Shown: piece by piece, positions 1 through 5,617 of the stretch
Numbering within the stretch: position 1 is the stretch's first letter
How the letters are laid out: each line of letters opens with the position of its first letter
NCBI GenBank assembly: GCA_947379865.1
Contig: CANCOY010000158.1
Span: 1-6,738 of the forward strand
Origin: Acetobacteraceae bacterium
GTDB lineage: Bacteria > Pseudomonadota > Alphaproteobacteria > Zavarziniales > Zavarziniaceae
DNA: 6,738 nucleotides
Direction of reading: 5' to 3'
Notes under the pieces: model-generated
Databases searched by the model: none
The model's input: only the letters and a program-made list of their open reading frames with translations
What the model was told of the DNA's origin: nothing
Translations under genes and position numbers: made by a program

Positions 1-2
1 TG

Positions 3-611
3 CAGCGCCGCGCTCCCGTTTATGACAAGGCGCAGGAGGGGCACTACAACCTGATCAGCGCCCTGCACAAGTCGCTGCGGGGCTCAGACCCTGATGCCGG
101 CCTCTATTATCTGGCACGGATGCTGGGGGCAGGTGAGGCACCGCTTTACATCCTGCGCCGCCTTGTCCGTTTCGCGGTGGAGGACATCGGCCTTGCCGAT
201 CCGAACGCCCTTGTTCAGGCGATTGCAGCGCGTGAGGCCTTTGACTTTCTGGGCAGTCCCGAAGGTGAACTGGCCATCGCCCAGCTGGTGGTCTATCTGG
301 GCACGGCGCCCAAGTCGAACGCGGTTTACCGCGCCCATAATGCCTCTGGCGTGGCGGCGCGCGAACATGGCTCGTTGATGCCGCCCAAACACATCCTCAA
401 CGCGCCCACCCGGATGATGAAGGATCTGGGCTATGGCCGTGGCTATCGCTATGACCATAACGAGGCCGAGGGCTTCTCAGGACAGGACTATTTCCCCGAG
501 GAGATGGAACGGATCGAGTTCTATCAGCCAACCGGCCGAGGCGCGGAGCGCGAGATTGCCGAACGCCTGGCCCGCTGGCGCCAGATCAGGGCTGGCAAGG
601 CGCCGGACTAG
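3..611 (+). CDS. rarA: Replication-associated recombination protein A (RarA/MgsA), C-terminal part
   Basis: The reading frame enters from the left edge, so the gene is 5'-truncated; 202 codons and a TAG stop are visible. RarA is an AAA+ ATPase of the clamp-loader/RuvB type (bacterial relative of Mgs1/WRNIP1) that acts in the cytoplasm at stalled replication forks. The visible part lacks the Walker motifs, which would lie off the window. It holds the tetramerising C-terminal region, recognised by the family-typical stretches YDKAQEGHYNLISALHKS, LYILRRLVRFAVEDIGLADP, GSPEGELAIAQ and VVYLGTAPKSNAVY, followed by the usual NAPTRMMKDLGYGRGYRYDH segment and an Arg-rich end. The identification rests on my recall of these motifs and is firm. 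The gene converges on ydbL with 12 nt between stop codons and no visible stem-loop terminator. Confidence 0.95.
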   Translation, partial: QRRAPVYDKAQEGHYNLISALHKSLRGSDPDAGLYYLARMLGAGEAPLYILRRLVRFAVEDIGLADPNALVQAIAAREAFDFLGSPEGELAIAQLVVYLGTAPKSNAVYRAHNASGVAAREHGSLMPPKHILNAPTRMMKDLGYGRGYRYDHNEAEGFSGQDYFPEEMERIEFYQPTGRGAEREIAERLARWRQIRAGKAPD

Positions 612-623
612 GCAGCACAGCAG

Positions 624-956
624 CTATTTGCGCACCCAGCCGCCGCTGGCGCCCTGCACATAGGCCCCCTTTGGCAGGCGGGCGATCAGCCGTTCGGCGG
701 TGACGGCAGCCACGGCATCGGGGGAGGTGCCGTTCTTGGCGGCAATATCGCCATAGGCCGCCCGGCGACGCGCGTTCACATCGGCGACCATGGCATTTGC
801 CTCGGGCGAGGGGGCAACAACCCCGATATAGCCATCGGCCTGCTCGCCGATCAGACCCTGGGCACGGGCCTGCTCAAGCTCGAGCGCATGGGCAGGGCCG
901 GCCATGGTCAGGGCCAGCAGCACAGAGACGGCAAGGATGCGGACAGCGCGAAACAC
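624..956 (-). CDS. ydbL: YdbL-family periplasmic protein (DUF1318)
   Basis: This encodes 110 aa. Residues 1-24 form a signal peptide: basic start MFRAVR, hydrophobic core ILAVSVLLALTMAG, and a probable cut after AHA. The mature part carries the DUF1318 pattern: GLIGEQADGYIGVV near residues 34-47, VNARRRAAYGDIAAKNG near 60-76, and a closing GGWVRK. In E. coli YdbL works in the periplasm with YdbH and YnbE and modulates their assembly; that role is known from the family, not visible here. I chose the GTG start because AGGAG lies 5 nt upstream and the signal peptide begins right there; the frame stays open further upstream without homology. It is the last gene of ydbH-ynbE-ydbL. The ynbE stop codon TAG overlaps its Shine-Dalgarno sequence, which suggests translational coupling. 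Confidence 0.9.
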   Translation of the reverse strand: MFRAVRILAVSVLLALTMAGPAHALELEQARAQGLIGEQADGYIGVVAPSPEANAMVADVNARRRAAYGDIAAKNGTSPDAVAAVTAERLIARLPKGAYVQGASGGWVRK

Positions 957-961
957 GGCAG

Positions 962-966
962 CTCCT
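962..966 (-). promoter_or_regulatory. Shine-Dalgarno of ydbL, overlapping the ynbE stop codon
   Basis: On the minus strand AGGAG is followed by 5 nt and the GTG start of ydbL. Two of its bases belong to the ynbE TAG (965-967). This site decides the GTG start over earlier in-frame candidates. It places a ribosome ending ynbE on the ydbL initiation site. Confidence 0.8.
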
Positions 967-1153
967 AGAAGAGTTCGCGGCGGTCGGCCAGAAGCTTGTC
1001 CACATCGCGCTCTACCCGGATGCGGACCTCCTGCTCGATCTTCACGTTCAGATTGATCACGATGGGCTTGTCGGGCGCCTCCAGCCTGACGGTCGGGGCG
1101 CAGGCACCAAGGCCGGCAAGGAGCACGAGGATAAGGGTCAGGTGAGGCGTCAT
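965..1153 (-). CDS. ynbE: YnbE-like outer-membrane lipoprotein
   Basis: This encodes 62 aa, very close to the roughly 60-residue size of the family. The hydrophobic leader (residues 4-17, HLTLILVLLAGLGA) ends in a lipobox LGAC with Cys18 as the lipidated residue. The next residue is Ala, not Asp, so Lol sorting to the outer membrane is expected. The mature part has the family signature: APDKPIVINLNVKIEQEVRI at residues 26-45, then a short Arg/Asp-rich helix VERDVDKLLADRRELF. In E. coli YnbE multimerises by beta-strand stacking and pairs with the C-terminus of YdbH, forming the outer-membrane end of an intermembrane lipid bridge. Its ATG overlaps the ydbH TGA as ATGA. No clear Shine-Dalgarno precedes it, so re-initiation after ydbH is the likely mode of translation. 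Confidence 0.93.
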   Translation of the reverse strand: MTPHLTLILVLLAGLGACAPTVRLEAPDKPIVINLNVKIEQEVRIRVERDVDKLLADRRELF

Positions 1154-3306
1154 GGCTGGGGCTGACCACTGGATCCGGAGGTTGAGGAAGCTTTCAGCTC
1201 TCGCTGTATATCGTCGGGGACCTGCCAGCCTGCAAGGGCTGATCTGGCGATCTCATCAAGCCGCCCTTCCAGATTGAGATTGAACTCAAGCGGCGCACCC
1301 CCGCGCAGGGCCGGATTGCGGCCCTTCATGCTCAGGCGCAGCGTGGCCTCGCCACCGGCTTCCCGGCTGAGCATGAGGGTAAGGCGCTCGTACCGCATGT
1401 CGCGCAGGGCCGTGACCGCCAGACGGATCTTGGGATCGTCACCCTGGAGAACGCGCGGCAGGACATCTGGGGCATAGCGCAGCCACCCGGGGGCAGCGGC
1501 GGCCAGATGGGCCTCGGGGATTGCCACCCCGGCAGCTGAAATGATGACCGGCACTTCTCCGCCAAGTTTTCCTTCGCCAGCGAGGCCCGGCAGCCCGGCC
1601 AGTCCCAGCACCTGGCCAAGATCCAGGCCTGCTACATCAAGAGCAAGGTTCAGTGGCAGATCGAACGGGCGCAGTGTGGTCTCGCGCAGAGACACCTGCC
1701 CGCCGGCCAGGCCAAGGCTGGCCCGGGTCAGAGCCAGCAGGCCCGATGGGTCGAGCGCGAAGTCAAAGCGCCCATCGGTCAGGGGCACGCCCAGATTGAG
1801 GCCTGCAAAGGCGAGATGCTGGTCGGGCTGCGTGGCGAGGGGCCAGAGGCTGGCCAGATGCAGTACCCCGTTCCCCCGCGCCAGTACCGTGGCGCCAAGG
1901 TCGAGGTCAACATCTGACAGGGAAATCTCCCCGCCTGTCGTCATGCCTTCGGGGCTCCAGGTGCAGGACAGGTGCAGCCCAATCTGCCCGCCGGCCGATT
2001 TCACGCCACCACCCAGCCCGGGCGCCAGCATGTTGAGATCAAGGGGGGCGCCAAGGCCAAGGGGGGCCAGTTTCAGGTCTGCTCGGCCCTGGCCCGTAGC
2101 GGGGTCGTGCTGTCCCGACAGGGCGAGATTGAGGGTGGCATCGGCAGATCTGAGACTGCCAACAAGCTGCGCCGTGCCGCTGGCGTTGCGCGCGATGCGG
2201 GCATCCAGCAGCAGGGGGCCTAGCAGGGGTGGTGCCGCGCGGGAGACCACCCGTCCGGTCAGGTGCAGATCGTCGAGGGCACCTTGAAGGGCCATCCCCT
2301 CAAGGCTGACACTGGCCTGTCCCAAGGCGACATATCCTTCCCTGGCGTCAAGCCGGGGTAGGGGTGTGGTCTCAAGGGTTGCGGCTGGAAGGGTGATCTC
2401 CACATCGGTGCCAGCGAGGCTTGCCGTCATCGGGCTGGGCGCCAGGGTCAGCGTTGCCTGTTCAAGCAGGGCAAATCTGAGGTCCAGCGGTTTTGACAGG
2501 CGCAGACCAGCCAAGGTGCTGCCGGTTCCAAGGTGCGCAGAGGCGGTGCCCAGCGGGCCTTCCACCGCATTACCCAAATCGCCCTCAAGGCGGCTATCGG
2601 CCACATCAAGTGGACCGAGCGACAGATGGGCAGCCTCCGCCAGCCAGATCAGATGAAGCATCCTGTCAGGATCCGGCGCCACGCGGATGTGGCCGGCAAC
2701 CTGTGCTGCCCTGGTCAGGTCGTCGCCCGGGCGGATCTGGAAATCGAGGCTGCCGCTGCCATCTGCAGCGCCACCAAGCATGCCGCCGCCGACGATCTCG
2801 ATCGTGCCTGCCGGGGTGGTTACCTGCAGCACGGCGTCGTCGATCTCGATCCGCTCGGGCAGGGGCGGCGTGGCATTGCCTGTGCCATTGCCTGAGCCTG
2901 TCGCGCGGCGTGCCATCAGCCCGGCCAGGCCGTGACTGTCGACGTGGCCGTCGGATGTGACGCCAAGCCCGAGGCGCAGGCCCTCCACCCTGAGAAGGGC
3001 AAGGCGTGGCCAGTCCGAGGTTGAAAGAACCGGCTTGAGGCTAAGGCGCGCCACCCGGGTGGTACCATCGCCAAGGCTGATATTGGCAAGCACCAGTCCG
3101 CCGCTATCGAGGCTCTCAACCTCAAGGGAGGTGAGCTGGACTTCCCAGGCGGCAAGTCCGGCCTCGATCAGGAAACTGGCAAGGGGTCGGCGTGCCACCA
3201 CAAGGGCGACAAGACCGACCAGCACGAAAAGGACAAAAAGAAGTGCAGCCCGGCGGCCGCCGCTGGATCTCTGGCGGAATCCCCGCCGCCTGCGCCGCCG
3301 GGCCAC
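1150..3306 (-). CDS. ydbH: YdbH-family AsmA-like intermembrane phospholipid transport protein
   Basis: This encodes 718 aa, somewhat shorter than the roughly 880 aa of E. coli YdbH. The N-terminus is a strongly basic cytoplasmic tail (MARRRRRRGF onward) followed by one membrane segment at about residues 20-38. A long periplasmic region of alternating short hydrophobic strands follows, as expected for the beta-groove of AsmA-like bridge proteins. The C-terminal YdbH-type domain is the best marker: GEGKLGGEVPVIIS, PGWLRYAPDV (606-615), a DMRYERLTLML strand, GRNP (662-665) and FNLNLEGRL (about 675-683). The known family role is passive phospholipid movement between inner and outer membrane, redundant with TamB and YhdP. 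The start is GTG, 4 nt after the SDR stop, with only a weak Shine-Dalgarno (AGGCTGAG); a slightly later start is possible, but this one gives the expected basic anchor. The tail ASSTSGSSGQPQP looks disordered. Confidence 0.92.
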   Translation of the reverse strand: MARRRRRRGFRQRSSGGRRAALLFVLFVLVGLVALVVARRPLASFLIEAGLAAWEVQLTSLEVESLDSGGLVLANISLGDGTTRVARLSLKPVLSTSDWPRLALLRVEGLRLGLGVTSDGHVDSHGLAGLMARRATGSGNGTGNATPPLPERIEIDDAVLQVTTPAGTIEIVGGGMLGGAADGSGSLDFQIRPGDDLTRAAQVAGHIRVAPDPDRMLHLIWLAEAAHLSLGPLDVADSRLEGDLGNAVEGPLGTASAHLGTGSTLAGLRLSKPLDLRFALLEQATLTLAPSPMTASLAGTDVEITLPAATLETTPLPRLDAREGYVALGQASVSLEGMALQGALDDLHLTGRVVSRAAPPLLGPLLLDARIARNASGTAQLVGSLRSADATLNLALSGQHDPATGQGRADLKLAPLGLGAPLDLNMLAPGLGGGVKSAGGQIGLHLSCTWSPEGMTTGGEISLSDVDLDLGATVLARGNGVLHLASLWPLATQPDQHLAFAGLNLGVPLTDGRFDFALDPSGLLALTRASLGLAGGQVSLRETTLRPFDLPLNLALDVAGLDLGQVLGLAGLPGLAGEGKLGGEVPVIISAAGVAIPEAHLAAAAPGWLRYAPDVLPRVLQGDDPKIRLAVTALRDMRYERLTLMLSREAGGEATLRLSMKGRNPALRGGAPLEFNLNLEGRLDEIARSALAGWQVPDDIQRELKASSTSGSSGQPQP
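2871..2894. repeat. Short imperfect tandem repeat inside ydbH
   Basis: Two near-identical 12-nt units lie in tandem (plus strand TGGCATTGCCTG then TGCCATTGCCTG). They encode a Gly/Asn/Thr-rich stretch (SGNGTGNA) in YdbH, probably a flexible linker or loop in the N-terminal third. Both units keep the reading frame. Confidence 0.5.
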
Positions 3307-3310
3307 CGTC

Positions 3311-4075
3311 TCAGCCTGCGTCGCCGATTGTGACGCCGCCGTCGATCACCATGGTGTGGCCGGTGCAGAAACGGCCTTCGTTCGACGCCAGATACAGGGC
3401 CGCACCGGCAATCTCGTTGGGCTCACCAATGCGGCGCAGCGGGCAGTTGCGCGTGGAGGCTTCGTAGATCTTGGGGTTTTCCCAGAGCGCGCGGGCGAAA
3501 TCAGTGCGGATCAGGCCCGGCGCAATGGCATTGGCGCGGATATTGTGGGGGCCAAGTTCCACCGCCAGGTTGCGCACCAACTGCATGTCGGCGGCCTTGG
3601 AGATGCAGTAGACGCCGAGCTTGTCGGAGCCGCGGAGGCCGCCGATGGACGAGACGATCAGGATCGCGCCGTCCTTGCGTTCCTTCATCTGCGGGATCAC
3701 CTGCTGGCAGAGCCACAGATTGCTGCGCACATTGGAGTTCATGATCTTGTCATAGGCTTCGTCACTGATCGATTCGATCGGACCAAAGTAGGGGTTCACC
3801 GCAGCGTTGCAGACAAGGATGTCGATCTTGCCATAGTGCGCCGTGGCCTCGGTGATGAGGCGGGCGCAGTCATCCTTGGAGCCGATGTTGCAGGGGATGG
3901 TAATGGCGTCGCCGCCGGCGGCGCGGATGGTGGCGACCACCTCGTCGCAGGCCGGCGCCTTGCGGCTTGAAACGACAATCTTGGCGCCAGCCTTGGCGTA
4001 CATTTCGGCGATGGCGCGGCCGATGCCGCGGCTTGATCCGGTGATGACTGCGACCTTGCCTGTCAAATCGAACAT
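3311..4075 (-). CDS. Short-chain dehydrogenase/reductase (SDR), classical type
   Basis: This encodes 254 aa, the normal length for a classical SDR. It is a soluble NAD(P)(H)-dependent oxidoreductase with a Rossmann fold. Visible motifs are the cofactor glycine motif TGSSRGIG (12-19), NAA (90-92), and the catalytic tetrad Asn115, Ser143, Tyr156, Lys160 (SSIG...YCISK). Later come the APG turn (185-187) with RTDFA after it, and the closing DGG (245-247). After beta-strand 2 the sequence is SSRK, so a basic residue at this site is compatible with NADPH, but this is not decisive. I start at the ATG preceded by AGGAG at 6 nt; the longer frame back to 4114 adds an unconserved leader. The substrate cannot be told from sequence; the protein resembles the DHRS4/FabG-like group. 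It is the first gene before ydbH (gap 4 nt) and divergent from the LysR gene. Confidence 0.93.
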   Translation of the reverse strand: MFDLTGKVAVITGSSRGIGRAIAEMYAKAGAKIVVSSRKAPACDEVVATIRAAGGDAITIPCNIGSKDDCARLITEATAHYGKIDILVCNAAVNPYFGPIESISDEAYDKIMNSNVRSNLWLCQQVIPQMKERKDGAILIVSSIGGLRGSDKLGVYCISKAADMQLVRNLAVELGPHNIRANAIAPGLIRTDFARALWENPKIYEASTRNCPLRRIGEPNEIAGAALYLASNEGRFCTGHTMVIDGGVTIGDAG

Positions 4076-4081
4076 GATGCT

Positions 4082-4086
4082 CTCCT
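4082..4086 (-). promoter_or_regulatory. Shine-Dalgarno of the SDR gene
   Basis: The minus-strand sequence AGGAG, within a longer purine run GGGGGGAGGAGAG, lies 6 nt before the ATG at 4075. It decides the start over the in-frame ATG at 4114. Confidence 0.75.
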
Positions 4087-4110
4087 CCCCCCTCGGGTCT
4101 GTCGTGGCGT

Positions 4111-4127
4111 GCATCCGCCATCCATGC
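4111..4127. promoter_or_regulatory. Candidate operator: GCAT-N9-ATGC dyad
   Basis: The arms GCAT (4111-4114) and ATGC (4124-4127) are perfect inverted repeats around a 9-nt spacer in the divergent SDR/lysR control region. The site would overlap or lie just downstream of the start point of the predicted SDR promoter. It is not the textbook T-N11-A LysR box, and 4-bp arms can arise by chance, so assignment to the neighbouring LysR protein is only a guess. Confidence 0.25.
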
Positions 4128-4131
4128 TCCG

Positions 4132-4140
4132 GTTATACCA
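4132..4140 (-). promoter_or_regulatory. Predicted extended -10 promoter for the SDR-ydbH-ynbE-ydbL unit
   Basis: The minus strand reads TGG directly followed by TATAAC: a TGn extension plus a 5/6 match to TATAAT. No good -35 hexamer lies 16-18 nt upstream, which is tolerable for an extended -10 and also common for activator-dependent promoters. A start near 4125 would give a leader of about 50 nt before the SDR ATG. Confidence 0.45.
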
Positions 4141-4174
4141 GCCGGGCGTCTTGCCGCATCCCCCCGCTCGCAGT

Positions 4175-4186
4175 GATCCGCGAATC
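4175..4186. promoter_or_regulatory. Candidate operator: near-palindrome upstream of lysR
   Basis: GATCCGCGAATC is a 12-bp dyad with 5 of 6 base pairs matching. It sits 15 nt before the lysR start, where bound protein would block lysR expression. LysR regulators often repress their own gene from such divergent regions, but this site does not fit the T-N11-A pattern and may be chance. Confidence 0.25.
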
Positions 4187-4201
4187 GTTTAGGGTAGAAG
4201 A

Positions 4202-5119
4202 ATGCTTGCCTGGGATGATCTGCGCCTGTTCCTAGCCATTGCCCGCGCCGGCAGCCTGACGGCGGCGGCGGCGCAGGTTGGCGTCAACCAGTCCACCATG
4301 AGCCGCCGCCTTGCTGCCCTGGAAGAGTCCGTCGGACAGGTTCTGGTGGAGCGGGTGCCCGGCGGGCCTGGCGGACACGGTGTCTATGTCTGCACCCCGG
4401 CGGGCGAACGGATGGTGCGCGCCGTCGAGCGCATCGAAGGCGAGGTTCACGCCATGATGCGGGATCTGGGCCTTGGCCCCGTGGGTCTGGAAGGGGCTGT
4501 GCGTCTTTCGGCACCCGAGGCCCTGGCAAGCCATTTTCTTGCCCCGCGCCTGCCGGCACTGAGGGCCGAGCACCCTGGCCTTGCCATCGAACTGGTCACC
4601 GACGAAAGGCCAAGCCTTGGCCGCCGGGATGCTGATCTTGGCCTGACACTGGGCCTGCCGACCGAGCCGGACCTGTTCGTGCGCAAGCTGGGCGAAGTTG
4701 TCTTCGCGGCCTATGCGGCCAAATCCTATGTCGCGGAACATGGCTGGCCTGAAGCGGGCGAGGCGGGGCCAGGATTGGGTGGCCATGCCGCCATTGGTTA
4801 CACCGATGATCAGGCGGATCTGCCCGAAGCGGCCTGGTTCAACCGTCTGGCCAAGGGTGCCCGCCCCGTGCTGCGGACCAGTGCCATCCTCAGCCAGTTC
4901 GAGGCGGTACGGGCTGGCGTGGGCATCGCGGCGCTACCCTGCTATCTGGCCGATCCGGCTGGCAGCCTTGTTCGCCTCACAGATCCTGCACAGGGCCCGC
5001 GGCGCGAGATCTGGCTTGGCGTCCACCGCGACCTGCGCCATGCCCCACGCCTGCGGGCCGTGATCGAGTTTCTCTCCGGCATGGTAAGGCGCGAGCGCAA
5101 CCTGCTTGGCGGGGCCTGA
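4202..5119 (+). CDS. LysR-family transcriptional regulator
   Basis: This encodes 305 aa, the usual LTTR length. The N-terminal winged helix-turn-helix is clear: WDDLRLFLAIARAGSLTAAA then VGVNQSTMSRRLAALEESVG (residues 4-45), with a Gly-rich wing (VPGGPGGHG, 52-60) and TPAGERM (65-71). A linker helix at about 72-90 precedes the periplasmic-binding-protein-like effector domain from residue 98 on, including SQFEAVRAGVGIAALPCYLA (231-250), the typical second-subdomain motif. It starts at the ATG with AGGG 7 nt upstream. It is divergent from the SDR gene with 126 nt between starts, the classic arrangement in which an LTTR controls the divergent gene. By that rule the SDR-ydbH-ynbE-ydbL unit is the likely target; the effector is unknown. 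Its closest resemblance is to single-target LTTRs with the WDDLR start. Confidence 0.93.
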   Translation: MLAWDDLRLFLAIARAGSLTAAAAQVGVNQSTMSRRLAALEESVGQVLVERVPGGPGGHGVYVCTPAGERMVRAVERIEGEVHAMMRDLGLGPVGLEGAVRLSAPEALASHFLAPRLPALRAEHPGLAIELVTDERPSLGRRDADLGLTLGLPTEPDLFVRKLGEVVFAAYAAKSYVAEHGWPEAGEAGPGLGGHAAIGYTDDQADLPEAAWFNRLAKGARPVLRTSAILSQFEAVRAGVGIAALPCYLADPAGSLVRLTDPAQGPRREIWLGVHRDLRHAPRLRAVIEFLSGMVRRERNLLGGA

Positions 5120-5127
5120 AATTTTCA
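5117..5127. repeat. Inverted repeat TGAAA-t-TTTCA over the lysR stop codon
   Basis: Perfect 5-bp arms flank one central base. The dyad includes the lysR TGA stop and overlaps the predicted -35 element of the xre promoter. It shares the half-sites GAAAT and TTTCAC with the second dyad at 5143-5156, so it may be one of two operator copies. Confidence 0.35.
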
Positions 5128-5152
5128 CAAATACGCGTATACGAAATATAGA
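5124..5152 (+). promoter_or_regulatory. Predicted sigma-70 promoter of the XRE gene
   Basis: TTCACA (5124-5129) matches the -35 consensus TTGACA at 5 of 6, and TATAGA (5147-5152) matches the -10 at 4 of 6, with the optimal 17-nt spacer. A start near 5159 would give a leader of about 40 nt. An alternative pair is TTTCAC (5153-5158) with TAGATT (5176-5181), also 17 nt apart. The surrounding 5120-5184 is only about 25% GC, in sharp contrast to its neighbours. Confidence 0.5.
5131..5143. promoter_or_regulatory. Overlapping palindromes in the xre promoter spacer (candidate operator)
   Basis: ATACGCGTAT (5131-5140) is a perfect 10-bp palindrome and CGTATACG (5136-5143) a perfect 8-bp palindrome overlapping it. 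Both lie between the predicted -35 and -10. This is a usual position for a repressor operator, and small XRE proteins often repress themselves; that this one does is inference. Confidence 0.4.
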
Positions 5153-5156
5153 TTTC
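5143..5156. repeat. Inverted repeat GAAAT-N4-ATTTC over the xre -10 region
   Basis: Perfect 5-bp arms surround ATAG, covering the predicted -10 hexamer. TTTCAC in its right part (5153-5158) recurs exactly 30 bp after the same hexamer at 5123-5128, about three helical turns, so both copies face the same side of the DNA. Confidence 0.35.
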
Positions 5157-5187
5157 ACTTTATATATGCAGAATGTAGATTATTGCC

Positions 5188-5192
5188 GGAGG
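5188..5192 (+). promoter_or_regulatory. Shine-Dalgarno of the XRE gene
   Basis: GGAGG lies 5 nt before the ATG at 5198. It decides this start over the in-frame TTG at 5183, which would lie upstream of the site. Confidence 0.8.
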
Positions 5193-5197
5193 TCATC

Positions 5198-5614
5198 ATG
5201 GCGCTCGACCCCGTGGACAGGCATGTCGGCCAGCGTTTGCGCGCAAGGCGGCTAATTCTGGGTCGCTCTCAGCAAAGTGTTGCCCAGGCTGCAGGGTTTA
5301 CCTTGCAGCAGATTGGCAATTATGAACGTGGCGCCAACCGTATCAGCGCCAGCATCCTTTATCGCCTCGCCCTGGAACTGGACGTGGCGCCGGAATACTT
5401 CTTTGAAGGGCTGGCGCTCGCCAGCGGCGCCCGCATGGTTTCAACCATAGAGCAGCGCGAAGTCGGCGTGCTGACCCGAAGCTTCGAGGCTATCCAGAGC
5501 CGCGATGTGCGGCGCCGTCTGCTGCGGGTGGTGGAGGCTGTGGCAGAGGCGCAGCCGAACCGCCGGTTGGTGGCAGCGAAAACCCGTTCGCTGCCACCCC
5601 GACGACAATCCTGA
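5198..5614 (+). CDS. XRE-family helix-turn-helix transcriptional regulator
   Basis: This encodes 138 aa. Residues 9-67 form a five-helix Cro/CI-type HTH domain: VGQRLRARRLILGRSQQSVA, then AAGFTLQQIGNYERGANRIS with the recognition helix at about 34-46, then ILYRLALELDVAPEYFFEGL. The SQQ.VA...G.T.QQI..YERG.NRIS pattern is typical of a large group of small alphaproteobacterial regulators, where it is usually a stand-alone DNA-binding protein. A C-terminal helix at about 87-117 (LTRSFEAIQSRDVRRRLLRVVEAVAE) may mediate dimerisation; the end is basic and Pro-rich. No ligand-binding domain is present. The gene has its own AT-rich promoter region with palindromes, suggesting autoregulation (inference). 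It converges on the hydrolase gene with only 3 nt between the stops, so there is no separate terminator. Confidence 0.9.
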   Translation: MALDPVDRHVGQRLRARRLILGRSQQSVAQAAGFTLQQIGNYERGANRISASILYRLALELDVAPEYFFEGLALASGARMVSTIEQREVGVLTRSFEAIQSRDVRRRLLRVVEAVAEAQPNRRLVAAKTRSLPPRRQS

Positions 5615-5617
5615 GGT

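Noticed and set aside
84..458. A 124-codon minus-strand frame opposite rarA.
   Set aside because: It is antisense to a clear RarA C-terminus and has no motif or ribosome site of its own.
957..1169. N-terminal extension of ydbL back to 1169.
   Set aside because: It would overlap all of ynbE, shows no conserved sequence, and places a signal peptide in the middle of the protein; the GTG at 956 has a good Shine-Dalgarno.
1541..2287. A 248-codon plus-strand frame inside ydbH.
   Set aside because: It is Arg/Ser/Pro-rich without homology, lies fully opposite the conserved ydbH frame, and is a typical GC-skew shadow.
2957..3970. A 337-codon open frame on the plus strand, antisense to ydbH and the SDR.
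   Set aside because: It spans two well-supported genes on the other strand, has no recognisable domain or Shine-Dalgarno, and its Gly/Ala/Asp/His-rich composition is what the complement of GC-rich coding DNA gives.
4076..4114. 13-residue N-terminal extension of the SDR from an ATG at 4114.
   Set aside because: It reads through the strong Shine-Dalgarno of the ATG at 4075, and classical SDRs start just before the first beta-strand (here FDLTGKVAVITG).
5615..5617. A possible bidirectional terminator between the XRE and hydrolase genes.
   Set aside because: The gap is only 3 nt and I found no GC-rich stem followed by a T-run in either direction close by.
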